Position numbers and translations under genes: made by a program. The notes under the pieces were generated by a model. It saw nothing but the letters and a program-made list of their open reading frames with translations. It did no database searches and was not told the DNA's origin. Positions 43,156-51,521 of a DNA stretch of 64,000 bases are shown piece by piece. This DNA is from Parasediminibacterium sp051861445 (GTDB lineage Bacteria > Bacteroidota > Bacteroidia > Chitinophagales > Chitinophagaceae), in the NCBI GenBank assembly GCA_051861445.1, contig JBHYCS010000009.1, positions 1 to 64,000 on the forward strand, given 5' to 3'. Each line of letters begins with the position of its first letter. The first letter of the stretch is position 1.

Positions 43156-44067
43156 ATGAAAACATTTAAATATTCATTAGTAGTGATTGTATTGCTTACA
43201 GCAATCATTTCTTGCAATAAAAAAAATATTCCTGCAAATACACCCATTTCTAACAAAATCATCTATAACAAACAAAACCAAGCCGTTTTATTAGGGCATT
43301 GTTCAATATCTGCTTTACAACAAGACCCATTTAGTAACTGGTTTTTTAAACAACAACAAAATTTTGCTCCAGATACAAGTGTTGTAAAAAACATAGAACC
43401 ATTGTTACACCATAAAACCATTGAGATATTTTTAGGTTCTTGGTGTGGCGATAGCAAAAGAGAAGTGCCAAGAATGTTAGAACTATTAGAAATGGCAAAA
43501 ATTGATACGACGAATATTCGTTTAATTTTTGTTGATAACGACGAAAAACGATACAAACAGAGCCCAGAAAGAGAAGAAATAGGCAAAAACATTCATCATG
43601 TGCCAACATTTATTGTGTATCATAAGCAGAAAGAAATAGGCAGAATTGTAGAAACACCAATTGAAAGTTTGGAAAAAGACTTGTTATCGATTTTAAAGAA
43701 AGAGAATTATCAACCGAATTATAAAGCTATTCAATACTGGCAAACAACTGTTAAGAGCAAAGACAAAGCAAAATCTTTGGCAACATTAGAGCAAATTGCA
43801 ACCAAGCTAAAGCCACTTTGTAAGCATTCGGGTGAATTAAATAGCTATGGATATGTATTATTAGCAGAGAAAAAACTGATTGAGGCAATTGATATTTTTA
43901 CCGTTAACACTTTGATATACGATACAAACGATAACTGTTTTGATAGTTTAGGCGAAGCCTATTTTACAATTGGAAATACAGATAAAGCAAAACAAAACTT
44001 TCAGAAAGCTTTACGTTTAAACCCAAAAAATACACATGCAAAAGAAATGTTGGCTCAAATAAAGTAG
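43156..44067 (+). CDS. Lipoprotein with thioredoxin-like domain (CGDS) and TPR tail
   Basis: A 303-residue lipoprotein with lipobox at C20 (AIISC). The middle carries a thioredoxin fold: EIFLGSWCGDSKREVPRML with a single cysteine C97 and CGDS instead of CxxC, and the cis-Pro loop HHVPTFIVY (P150). The C-terminal 90 residues form two or three TPR-like helical hairpins (SYGYVLLAEKKLIEAIDIFTVN, FDSLGEAYFTIGNTDKAKQNFQKALRLNPKN). With one active cysteine it cannot form the classical intramolecular disulfide, so it may act as a binding or monothiol protein in the periplasm. It ends at a strong terminator. Confidence 0.85.
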   Translation: MKTFKYSLVVIVLLTAIISCNKKNIPANTPISNKIIYNKQNQAVLLGHCSISALQQDPFSNWFFKQQQNFAPDTSVVKNIEPLLHHKTIEIFLGSWCGDSKREVPRMLELLEMAKIDTTNIRLIFVDNDEKRYKQSPEREEIGKNIHHVPTFIVYHKQKEIGRIVETPIESLEKDLLSILKKENYQPNYKAIQYWQTTVKSKDKAKSLATLEQIATKLKPLCKHSGELNSYGYVLLAEKKLIEAIDIFTVNTLIYDTNDNCFDSLGEAYFTIGNTDKAKQNFQKALRLNPKNTHAKEMLAQIK

Positions 44068-44089
44068 TATTTTTTTTAGAAGTGGCATA

Positions 44090-44133
44090 AAAAAGCCCCA
44101 TTTTCATTCTCTTGAGTGCAAATGGGGCTTTTT
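44090..44133 (+). terminator. Terminator of the thioredoxin-like lipoprotein gene
   Basis: AAAAAGCCCCATTT (44090–44103) pairs perfectly with AAATGGGGCTTTTT (44120–44133) around a 16-nt loop, with T residues on the plus strand. It would also work in the other direction. Confidence 0.9.
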
Positions 44134-44264
44134 GTTTATCAAGTTATTTTACCGTTCATCAAATCAATAAAAAACTGCTCTAGATTTCATTTTCTACAAA
44201 GCATTGATAATCAATGTTTTGCAAATTCATACAAATCTCGTTGCAGCCTATTACTAAAAAATAC

Positions 44265-44307
44265 TTGGTACTTTGTTTTGCATAGTACCAAATAAACTCC
44301 ATCTTTG
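44265..44307 (+). promoter_or_regulatory. Promoter of the PadR–PspC operon with an overlapping palindromic operator
   Basis: TTTG (44277–44280) is followed after exactly 19 nt by CATCTTTG (44300–44307), close to the Bacteroidota TTTG–N19–TAnnTTTG form. The palindrome TTGGTACT (44265–44272) and AGTACCAA (44284–44291) encloses the -33 box. PadR-family regulators bind such ACT…AGT-type sites and usually repress their own operon, so this is the likely autoregulatory operator. Confidence 0.6.
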
Positions 44308-44388
44308 TGTTGTCAAAGTAGCAAATCGGTTATCAATTAACTGAAAAACAACTACCGAAAAATTAAAAACAATTAAAAATATTTTACA

Positions 44389-44601
44389 ATGAAACCTCAA
44401 AACAACAACAACATCTTACAAGGTCTTAATCAAAACACTTTAAGCCAATTAGTAACTGTAGTAAACGAAACTGTTGCAACTAACGTAGTGTTACCTTCTT
44501 TAAAAAGCAATTTAGTAGCTGCAGATTTATGGAACATTCAACGCATGCGTAAAACACAATTGGTAAGCTCTAGCTACAGAAACAGATTTTCTGTTTTATA
44601 A
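44389..44601 (+). CDS. 70-aa protein, first gene of the PadR–PspC operon
   Basis: A small protein, rich in N, L, Q, S and T, with a helical-looking centre (TLSQLVTVVNETVATNVVLPSLKSN) and a basic tail (MRKTQLVSSSYRNRF). No signal peptide, membrane segment or known motif. It is the first gene after the operator/promoter and precedes padR by 76 bp, so it belongs to the regulated operon. I cannot name a family; the ordered start codon, codon use and position support that it is a real gene. Confidence 0.65.
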   Translation: MKPQNNNNILQGLNQNTLSQLVTVVNETVATNVVLPSLKSNLVAADLWNIQRMRKTQLVSSSYRNRFSVL

Positions 44602-44677
44602 TTCACATTCAAAAACATTTTTCAAAATACGCTTGCCATTTTTCTAAAAACGCAGGCATCTTAAAAAACGCCAAATC

Positions 44678-45028
44678 ATGGATATTCAAAACACACAAAG
44701 TCAAATGCGGAAGGGCGTTCTAGAATTCTGTATTCTATCTGTAATTCGTCAGGGCGAAGTTTACCCAAGTGATATTGTAGATAAAATGAAAGCCGCCAAC
44801 TTGCATATATTAGAAGGAACATTGTATCCTTTACTAACAAGATTAAAAAACGCAGAATATTTAACCTACCGTTGGGTAGAAAGCAACAGTGGACCACCAC
44901 GTAAATATTTTGTAATGACCGATAAAGGCCTAGCTTTTTACAGTGAGTTAGAAAAAACCTGGAAAGAATTAGCCGATGCCGTTCAAGCACTTACTCAACC
45001 CATAGAAAACCACCAAAACCAACTTTAA
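44678..45028 (+). CDS. PadR family transcriptional regulator
   Basis: A 116-residue winged-helix repressor of the PadR short (subfamily 2) type: MRKGVLEFCILSVI…GEVYPSDIVDKM, then HILEGTLYPLLTRLKNAEYLTYRW and the wing SNSGPPRKYFVMTDKG. A short C-terminal helix carries dimerisation. It probably binds the palindrome in its own promoter at 44265–44291. In Bacteroidota, this regulator commonly precedes a large PspC protein, as here (20-bp gap). Confidence 0.95.
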   Translation: MDIQNTQSQMRKGVLEFCILSVIRQGEVYPSDIVDKMKAANLHILEGTLYPLLTRLKNAEYLTYRWVESNSGPPRKYFVMTDKGLAFYSELEKTWKELADAVQALTQPIENHQNQL

Positions 45029-45048
45029 CCAACCGAAAAATAACAATC

Positions 45049-47262
45049 ATGAAAAAGGTAATTAATATAAACTTTCAAGGTAGGGTTGTTCCTATCGAAG
45101 AAAATGCCTACGATATTTTACAGAAATATGTAGACAGCCTAAAAAAATATTTTGCAAACGAAGAAGGTAAAGACGAAATTATTAATGATATAGAAAGCCG
45201 TATTGCCGAATTATTTGCAGAAACACTGAAAAAAGGTAGCACTTGCATTTCTGATGATGATGTAAACAACATTATTAACAGCATGGGCCGTCCTGAAGAT
45301 TTTGATGGTGAAGAAGAAAAGGTAAAAACGCAATTAGGTACAGAAGAAAAAACCAACAATACCAACCAACAACAAGCAGCTTTTACAAGCAACGTTAATC
45401 GCCGTTTGTATCGTGATGAAAACAACAAGGTTTTAGGTGGTGTTTGTAGCGGTATTGCCAATTATTTTGGAATTGAACCCTTAATTGTTAGAATAATTGC
45501 TGTGGTAATTTTTGGTATCTTTTTTATTCCATATTTAATATTATGGGTGGCTGTGCCAAGTAGTGCTACACAAGTAATTGGTAGTGTAAGAAAACGTTTG
45601 TTTAGAGATACCGACGATAAAATAATTGCCGGTGTTGCTAGTGGATTGGGTCATTATTTTGGCGTAAATCCTTGGATTCCTAGAATATTGTTTTTAATTC
45701 CATTTTTATCGTTTGTTACTAGATGGAGTAGTTGGGGAATGTTCGATTTTCCACATTTTGTAAGCCTATCATTTAGTCCAGGTGCTACTATTTTATATAT
45801 TATACTTTGGCTTATTCTTCCAGAAGCAATTACTAGTGCCGATAAATTAGAAATGCGTGGAGAACGTGTTGACCTAAACAGCATTAAACAAACTATTCAA
45901 ACCGATATGGAAGGCTTTAAAAACAGAGCTGAAAAATTTGGTGAAGAATTGAAACATAAAGCCGAGGCTTTTAGTAAAGATTTTACACCAAAAGCCCAAC
46001 AATTTGGCAACGAAACAGCATATGTAGCCAAAAAAGCTAGCAGAAGTTTTGGAGATGTTATTGCACTGATTGCTAAAATATTTGCATACTTTATTCTTGC
46101 AGTTGTGCTGTTTTCTATTGTAGCTGCTTTGTTTGCTGTGGGTGTAACATTTATTGGTTTATCACCAGCTGCAGAATACATTATTAACGACGGTTGGCAA
46201 TCGGTATTTGCTTGGGGAAGTTTGCTTCTATTTATTTGGGTGCCTATTATTGGAATTATCACTTGGATTATTCGTAGAATAATTAAAGCAAAAAACAACA
46301 ACATTATGCGTTACTCTTTTGTAGCCATTTGGTTGGTAGGTTTGTTTTGCACCATTGGTTTGGCTGTTTCTTTGAGAAACGATTTTAGATATAAGAGTGC
46401 ACCAAACGAACAACAGTTTACTTTAAATAATCCTACTGTAAACAAATTAGAAGTGCATTTATCTGGTGGCAAATATTTTACCGATAAAAAAACGTTTAAA
46501 ATAGAACCTTTCCATTTTTTAGAAGATGATACCGTTTATGTTCCAAACACTAGAATAAGAATTGTACGATCAGCTAATGATAGTTTTCAAGTAAATATTT
46601 TAAAAGTAAGCAACGGCTATTCTAAACAACAAGCCAATAAACTTGCTGATAAAATAGAATACGGAATGAATCAAAAAGACACCATTTTATCGCTGTATAA
46701 AGGTATTGCAATCAATAAAGATGATAAGTTTAGAAACCAACGCATTATTATTACAATTGCTGTTCCACTTGGTAAAAAAATAAAGATTGATGAAAAAATT
46801 GGCTGGCACAACGATGTACACATCGGCTTTAACGATGATAATTGGAGATGGAGAGGCGATTACAGCGAAGATGGTGAGTATTATTGGGAAAGCGATAAAG
46901 AATACATAATGACTGAAAAAGGTTTAGAAAGAACAAACAAAAGTGCTTTTGAAGATGAAGACAACAATAGCGACAATTTAGAAAAATACAAACGCAGCCG
47001 TGAAGAATTAGAAAGAGAAATTGAAGAACAACAACGTGAAATTGAAGAGAAAAAACGTGAACTACAACGCTCATTAGAAGACAAACAAAGAGAATTAGAA
47101 TTGAAGAAAAACGAACTTAAAAAAGAAATAGATACTGTTACTCGTTATAAGTATCAGAAAGCAGTGGCAGATTCTAAACAAAAAGATAAGAAAAATAAAT
47201 GTAGCAGCAACGATTTAACAGAACTATCATCAAGGGTGTATATGTTACAAGTTGCTGGCTAA
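45049..47262 (+). CDS. Tandem PspC-domain membrane protein of the PadR operon
   Basis: A 737-residue inner-membrane protein. A cytoplasmic N-terminal part (NINFQGRVVPIEENAYDILQKYVDSLKKYF, about 1–95) is followed by two PspC domains: RRLYRDENNKVLGGVCSGIANYFGIEP and RKRLFRDTDDKIIAGVASGLGHYFGVNP. Each has its own hydrophobic helices. Two or three further membrane segments lie near 345–445. A beta-rich C-terminal part leads to a long charged coiled coil of about 60 residues (REELEREIEEQQREIEEKKREL and on). PspC domains sense or respond to membrane stress. The gene is the last of the operon with the 70-aa protein and PadR, and ends before a terminator. Confidence 0.93.
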   Translation: MKKVININFQGRVVPIEENAYDILQKYVDSLKKYFANEEGKDEIINDIESRIAELFAETLKKGSTCISDDDVNNIINSMGRPEDFDGEEEKVKTQLGTEEKTNNTNQQQAAFTSNVNRRLYRDENNKVLGGVCSGIANYFGIEPLIVRIIAVVIFGIFFIPYLILWVAVPSSATQVIGSVRKRLFRDTDDKIIAGVASGLGHYFGVNPWIPRILFLIPFLSFVTRWSSWGMFDFPHFVSLSFSPGATILYIILWLILPEAITSADKLEMRGERVDLNSIKQTIQTDMEGFKNRAEKFGEELKHKAEAFSKDFTPKAQQFGNETAYVAKKASRSFGDVIALIAKIFAYFILAVVLFSIVAALFAVGVTFIGLSPAAEYIINDGWQSVFAWGSLLLFIWVPIIGIITWIIRRIIKAKNNNIMRYSFVAIWLVGLFCTIGLAVSLRNDFRYKSAPNEQQFTLNNPTVNKLEVHLSGGKYFTDKKTFKIEPFHFLEDDTVYVPNTRIRIVRSANDSFQVNILKVSNGYSKQQANKLADKIEYGMNQKDTILSLYKGIAINKDDKFRNQRIIITIAVPLGKKIKIDEKIGWHNDVHIGFNDDNWRWRGDYSEDGEYYWESDKEYIMTEKGLERTNKSAFEDEDNNSDNLEKYKRSREELEREIEEQQREIEEKKRELQRSLEDKQRELELKKNELKKEIDTVTRYKYQKAVADSKQKDKKNKCSSNDLTELSSRVYMLQVAG

Positions 47263-47286
47263 AAACTCGGTTAAAGTTGGGAGAAA

Positions 47287-47326
47287 AAAGACCTCCGTTT
47301 TAATCTTATAATAGAGGTCTTCCCTT
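47287..47326 (+). terminator. Terminator of the PadR–PspC operon
   Basis: AAGACCTC (47288–47295) pairs with GAGGTCTT (47314–47321), followed by CCC and a T run on the plus strand. Confidence 0.65.
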
Positions 47327-47396
47327 TTTAAAAAAATCCGATGAAAAGCCAAGCTTTATCATCTTTCAAATAGGGTAATTACAGTTGTTCTACAAG

Positions 47397-47428
47397 AAGC
47401 CGCTTCATAAACAAATGAGGCGGTTTTT
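47397..47428 (+). terminator. Second terminator-like hairpin before pdxH
   Basis: GCCGCTTCAT is mirrored by ATGAGGCGGT (one G·U pair) around AAACAA, with a T run behind it. It stands about 75 bp after the first terminator and could be a backup terminator or the end of a short transcript. Confidence 0.5.
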
Positions 47429-47499
47429 ATTTTCTAAATACCGTTCGTTTTTACCCATTTATCCACTAGTAAAAGATAATTTTGCAAAAAATTTTTACC

Positions 47500-48135
47500 A
47501 TGAATATTGCAGATATAAGAAAAGATTATCAACTACAATCTTTAAGCGAATCAGATGTAAATACAAACCCTTTTGATCAATTTACAAAATGGTGGAATGA
47601 AGCGGTAAATAGTAATATAGATGAAGTAAATGCCATGTCTTTAGCAACGGCAACACCTACAGGAATTCCATCTGTACGGATTGTTTTATTAAAAGGTTAT
47701 TCTGAAGAAGGATTTACATTTTTCACCAATTACAACAGCAAAAAAGGAAGACAGCTTGTCGATAATCCTGTAGCTTCTTTGGCTTTTTTTTGGAAAGAAT
47801 TGCAACGCCAAGTTTGTATTACAGGTATTGTTAAAAAAGTAAGCGATGCAGAAAGTGATGCCTATTTTAATAGCCGACCCGTTGGTAGCAGAATTGGTGC
47901 TTGGAGTTCGCCACAAAGTACGGTTATTGCAGACAGATCTGTTTTAGAAGCCAACGAAAAAAAATATACCGAAGAATTTGGCAACGAGGTTCCTCGTCCA
48001 TCACATTGGGGTGGCTTTATTGTTGTGCCTAACCAAATAGAATTTTGGCAAGGTAGAAGCAGCCGCTTACACGATAGAATTGTATATACTAAACAAACCG
48101 AAAACAACTGGAAAATAGAAAGACTTGCTCCTTAA
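47500..48135 (+). CDS. pdxH: Pyridoxamine 5'-phosphate oxidase
   Basis: FMN enzyme that makes pyridoxal phosphate from pyridoxine/pyridoxamine phosphate. Hallmarks are NPFDQFTKWWNEA near the N-terminus, SVRIVLLKGYSEEGFTFFTNYNSKKG (FMN site), FFWKELQRQVCI and the end RPSHWGGF…EFWQGRSSRLHDR. The length of 211 residues is normal. The ATG at 47500 is preferred over an upstream TTG at 47482. A TAATTTTG element at 47477–47484 fits the -7 box, giving a leader of about 10 nt. Confidence 0.96.
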   Translation: MNIADIRKDYQLQSLSESDVNTNPFDQFTKWWNEAVNSNIDEVNAMSLATATPTGIPSVRIVLLKGYSEEGFTFFTNYNSKKGRQLVDNPVASLAFFWKELQRQVCITGIVKKVSDAESDAYFNSRPVGSRIGAWSSPQSTVIADRSVLEANEKKYTEEFGNEVPRPSHWGGFIVVPNQIEFWQGRSSRLHDRIVYTKQTENNWKIERLAP

Positions 48136-48215
48136 ATTGAATGTTAGAATAATTCAAAATTGAAACCTTATTGGGTATTTAATTTATATTCAAACATATA
48201 CTAAACAAATTTTTG

Positions 48216-49217
48216 ATGAAGGTGTCTGTTAGAAGTTACAATTTACTGCTAGATAATATTGGTGCAACGTTGCAACAAGCTAGAGCAAATGCTTTCAAGG
48301 CAATTAATTCAGAACTTGTTAAAGCAAACTGGGAAATTGGAAAACATATTGTTGAATTTGAGCAGAAAGGCAAATTAAAAGCCGAATATGGTAGTTCTTT
48401 ACTAATGTCACTTGCCAAAGACTTAAAATTTAAATACGGCAAAGGTTTTAGTAAGAGCAACATTTATTTATGTAGACAATTTTACTTGAAGTATCCAAAA
48501 TTCCAGACAGTGTCTGGAAAATTAAGCTGGAGTCATTATGCAGAATTATTAACCATTTCTGATGATTTGGGAAGAAGTTTTTATGAAAAACAATCTATTA
48601 AAGAGAGTTGGAGTTTAAGAGATTTAAAACGTCAAATTAATTCAGCACTTTTTCAACGATTAGCATTAAGCAAGAATAAGAAAGAAGTTTTAGAATTAGC
48701 CCGAAAAGGACAAAAGCTGGATGAAGCTAAAAATGCAATAAAAGACCCTTATGTTTTTGAATTTTTAGAAGTTCAAAAAGAATCTATTTTAAAAGAACGT
48801 AGCCTTGAGAAAAAACTAGTTGATAATCTTCAAAAATTTCTTTTAGAATTAGGGAAAGGCTTTTCATTTGTGGCTAGACAATTTAAAATTACAGTTGATA
48901 ATGAGCATTATTTTATAGATCTAGTTTTTTATCATCGCATATTAAAATGTTTCGTTTTAATTGATCTTAAAGCTAGTAAAGTTAAGCATCAAGATATTGG
49001 GCAAATGAACTTGTACTTGAACTATTTTAAAGCAGAAGAAAATGTTGAAAGCGATAATGAACCTATCGGAATAATAATCGCAGCCGATAAACATGAATTT
49101 CTAGTAAAGTATGCAACAGGTGGTTTATCTAACAAAATTTTTGTTTCCAAGTATCAACTTTACTTACCAGATCAAAAAATACTTGAAAGGAAAGTAAAAG
49201 AAATAATTGAAAGCTAA
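48216..49217 (+). CDS. DUF1016 / YhcG-type PDDEXK nuclease domain protein
   Basis: A 333-residue protein of the YhcG family. The N-terminal half (LVKANWEIGKHIVEFEQKGKLKAEYGSSLLMSLAKDL, with KFKYGKGFSKSNIYLCRQFY) is the DUF1016_N helical DNA-binding-like domain; LSWSHYAELLTI is a family hallmark. The C-terminal half is a PDDEXK-type nuclease fold: HYFIDLVFYHRILKCFVLIDLKA with D, and D/K of the DLK motif. YhcG relatives often lie in restriction–modification or defence loci, but no such partner is seen in the window. The ATG at 48216 is preferred over the TTG before it. Confidence 0.9.
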   Translation: MKVSVRSYNLLLDNIGATLQQARANAFKAINSELVKANWEIGKHIVEFEQKGKLKAEYGSSLLMSLAKDLKFKYGKGFSKSNIYLCRQFYLKYPKFQTVSGKLSWSHYAELLTISDDLGRSFYEKQSIKESWSLRDLKRQINSALFQRLALSKNKKEVLELARKGQKLDEAKNAIKDPYVFEFLEVQKESILKERSLEKKLVDNLQKFLLELGKGFSFVARQFKITVDNEHYFIDLVFYHRILKCFVLIDLKASKVKHQDIGQMNLYLNYFKAEENVESDNEPIGIIIAADKHEFLVKYATGGLSNKIFVSKYQLYLPDQKILERKVKEIIES

Positions 49218-49262
49218 ACAAATAGGGTTTTAAACAAATGCTTAATTAACTCATCGCTTACT

Positions 49263-49940
49263 TTGTTGGAAGCTCATAAAAAAGATATTTTGAAAAACAA
49301 CATTGAAACTTTTAATGAAACCAACTTTAAAGAAATTTGTACCGTACTTTCTACCAAAGACAATACTATTTTACAAATTATCAACAGTTTCGGAATTCCT
49401 CCGCTATGGAAACGCCCTGCTAGCTTTACCACACTTATAAAAATTATTTTAGAGCAACAGGTTTCTCTAGCATCAGCAAAAGCTGCATTTACACAATTAC
49501 AACAAACAATTGGTGACGATATTACCCCTGAAAAAATACTAGCATTATCCAACGACACACTTAAAAACTGTTATTTCAGCAAACAAAAAATTGTGTATGT
49601 AAAAGATTTGTCTAACAAAATTATTTCTAAGAGCCTATGCTTAGAAAATCTTGAATTGCAAACCGATGAAGATGTAAAGCAACAATTAACACAGGTAAAA
49701 GGTATTGGCAATTGGTCTGCTACCGTTTTTTTAATGATGGCATTAAACAGATGCAATCATTTTCCTATTGGCGATATTGCACTCATCAACAGTATTAAAG
49801 CCGAAAAAAATTTACCGAAAGAAACGAGTATTGAAACAATTGAAGCTATTTCGGACAATTGGAGTCCCTATAAAACAATTGCTAGCTATATTTTTTGGTG
49901 GAGCTATTTAAATAGAAGAAGAATACAGTGGCAGCCTTAA
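49263..49940 (+). CDS. DNA-3-methyladenine glycosylase (AlkA-like, HhH-GPD superfamily)
   Basis: A base-excision repair glycosylase of about 225 residues. The helix-hairpin-helix is VKGIGNWSATVFLMMAL (145–161), and the catalytic aspartate is D171 in FPIGDIALIN. The N-terminal part PPLWKRPASFTTLIKIILEQQVSLASA is typical of AlkA-like proteins. It should remove alkylated purines. No ATG is available in frame near the beginning; TTG at 49263 (or 49266) is the likely start. Its stop codon overlaps by four bases the end of a small convergent gene. Confidence 0.9.
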   Translation: MLEAHKKDILKNNIETFNETNFKEICTVLSTKDNTILQIINSFGIPPLWKRPASFTTLIKIILEQQVSLASAKAAFTQLQQTIGDDITPEKILALSNDTLKNCYFSKQKIVYVKDLSNKIISKSLCLENLELQTDEDVKQQLTQVKGIGNWSATVFLMMALNRCNHFPIGDIALINSIKAEKNLPKETSIETIEAISDNWSPYKTIASYIFWWSYLNRRRIQWQP

Positions 49941-50185
49941 TTTTTATTGAAAATAAACACAAATGGTTTGAGTGCTTTTTCTCTAATAATTTGTTGAATT
50001 AAGTGAAATTTCTTTATCACCTTATACTTGTTTACATCAATTATTTCATGTGCAGTACAAAAAGATTGGAGGTTTTCTATATTAAATAGTAAACTGTTTA
50101 ATTGCTCTAATTCATGTTGAAGAGCATCTTCATTAAAAGAAGCTTTTTTAGATAGTACAAGCAAATCTCTATTTCCTGCTTTCAT
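49937..50185 (-). CDS. Small helical protein, unknown function
   Basis: An 82-residue, largely helical protein with charged and hydrophobic positions alternating (EDALQHELEQLNSLLFNIENLQSFCTAHEI). There is no signal peptide and no recognised domain. Its 3' end overlaps the AlkA-like gene by four bases. It stands downstream of a 41-residue lipoprotein gene on the same strand, 30 bp apart. It may be real but could be a chance open frame. Confidence 0.45.
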   Translation of the reverse strand: MKAGNRDLLVLSKKASFNEDALQHELEQLNSLLFNIENLQSFCTAHEIIDVNKYKVIKKFHLIQQIIREKALKPFVFIFNKN

Positions 50186-50215
50186 AACAAAGTATTTCTT
50201 TGTTTTACAATAAAA

Positions 50216-50341
50216 TTAGCCAACTACTTTTCTTGATGGACACATGCAAGATTTTTTGTAAGAAGCCTTTGAGGTAGAACATGATACCACCAACGATACA
50301 ACAAACAAAACAACTAATATTTGGTTTAATTTTTTAGTCAT
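50216..50341 (-). CDS. Small lipoprotein with a CxCP tail (41 aa)
   Basis: A 41-residue open frame whose product is almost all lipoprotein signal: TKKLNQILVVLFVVSLVVSC, with the lipobox cysteine C21 followed by STSKASYKKS. The mature part ends with C32-M-C34-PSRKVVG. Many Bacteroidota genomes hold comparable tiny lipoproteins ending in CGCPSK-like tails, in my recollection. Function unknown; the CxC could bind metal or be structural. Confidence 0.65.
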   Translation of the reverse strand: MTKKLNQILVVLFVVSLVVSCSTSKASYKKSCMCPSRKVVG

Positions 50342-50396
50342 AATTATCAATAAAATTAGTAGAAACAATTGTTATCTGCATAATTTTAACGCTTCA

Positions 50397-51491
50397 ATGG
50401 CAAAAATTAATATACAAAGGGTATTGGTTGCCCCATTAGATTGGGGTTTAGGCCATGCAACACGTTGTATTCCTATTATTAAAGCACTTTTACAACATCA
50501 ATATTCGGTTTTTGTTGCTTGCAATGCCACTCAAAAATCACTTTTAGAAAAAGAGTTTTCAAATATTCAGTTTATTGAACTTGATGGCTACAATATTAAA
50601 TATACCAAACAAAAATGGTGGTTTCCTTTTAAAATGGTGCTTCAAGTAAATCGTATTTATAAAATCATTAAGAAAGAACATATTTGGCTACAAAATATTA
50701 TTGAAACGTATCAAATAGATATGGTTATCAGTGATAATAGATATGGATTGCATTCAACCAAAATTCCCTGCGTTTTTATTACACATCAATTATTGGTTAA
50801 AGCTCCTTTTCATTGGCTTGAGTTATGTATACAAAAACAACTTTATAAATACATTCAACAATTTTCGAGTGTTTGGGTGCCAGATTTTGCTTCAGAAAAT
50901 CAGATTGCAGGAAAACTTTCTCATCCTACACAAAAACCAACTATTCCAATTCATTACATAGGCATACTGTCTCGTTTCGATGTAATAAAAAATGCCACAA
51001 ACTTGTACCGATATTGTATTGTTATTTCTGGACCAGAACCACAAAGAACATTATTGGAAGAAATTATTTTCAAACAAATTCAAAATACAATACAGCCTAT
51101 TGTTTTTGTAAGGGGTTTGCCAAAAGCTACCAATGTTTTAAGCACCAATAATTCTAACATTACCATTTATAACCATTTAGATGGAGCATCTCTAAATGCA
51201 GTAATTCAATCTAGCGAATTTATAGTTTGTAGAAGTGGCTACACAACCATAATGGAGTTGTTGCATTTACAGAAAAAAGCCATTTTAATTGCTACTCCAG
51301 GACAAACCGAACAAGAATATTTAGCCCAATTATTACATGAAAAAAAATACGCTATTTGTGTACCACAAAACCGTTTTAACTTTCAAAAAGTAACCGATTT
51401 AGCAGATGCTTTTGTATATAAAACTCCAGATGCTTCGTTTTCTCAACAAGCATTATCCAATCAAATTCATTTCCTTATTCAACAATTATAG
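50397..51491 (+). CDS. Glycosyltransferase, MurG/GT28-like
   Basis: A 364-residue GT-B-fold transferase. The N-terminus RVLVAPLDWGLGHATRCIPIIKALLQ is the acceptor-site loop of MurG/MGT-like enzymes (GLGHATR). The C-terminal domain has FIVCRSGYTTIMELLHLQKKAILIATPGQTEQEYLAQLL, the nucleotide-sugar site. It should transfer a sugar to a lipid or other acceptor; the precise substrate is not visible. It is probably transcribed with the EamA-family gene 30 bp downstream, although that gene has its own -7 box. Confidence 0.85.
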   Translation: MAKINIQRVLVAPLDWGLGHATRCIPIIKALLQHQYSVFVACNATQKSLLEKEFSNIQFIELDGYNIKYTKQKWWFPFKMVLQVNRIYKIIKKEHIWLQNIIETYQIDMVISDNRYGLHSTKIPCVFITHQLLVKAPFHWLELCIQKQLYKYIQQFSSVWVPDFASENQIAGKLSHPTQKPTIPIHYIGILSRFDVIKNATNLYRYCIVISGPEPQRTLLEEIIFKQIQNTIQPIVFVRGLPKATNVLSTNNSNITIYNHLDGASLNAVIQSSEFIVCRSGYTTIMELLHLQKKAILIATPGQTEQEYLAQLLHEKKYAICVPQNRFNFQKVTDLADAFVYKTPDASFSQQALSNQIHFLIQQL

Positions 51492-51506
51492 CCGCTACAG
51501 CTAATT

Positions 51507-51514
51507 ATATTTGT
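51507..51514 (+). promoter_or_regulatory. -7 box just before the EamA-family gene
   Basis: TATATTTG fits TAnnTTTG exactly and ends 7 nt before the ATG at 51522. A transcript from it would be leaderless or nearly so. No good -33 TTTG is seen 19 nt upstream. Confidence 0.4.
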
Positions 51515-51521
51515 GCCCTAA

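Larger units (their letters stand above)
44068..44388. other. 321-bp region with terminator, operator and promoter of the PadR operon
   Basis: The region has the terminator of the thioredoxin-like gene (44090–44133), a near-palindrome ATTGATAATCAAT at 44203–44215, and the operator/promoter of the small-protein–PadR–PspC operon (44265–44307). No coding sequence is seen. The mRNA leader from about 44312 to 44388 is AT-rich. Confidence 0.6.

Noticed and set aside
101..44220. A shared 17-base string (TTGATAATCAATGTTTT) at 101–117 and 44204–44220
   Set aside because: In a 64-kb AT-rich window about one 17-base match is expected by chance, and the two sites have no other similarity.
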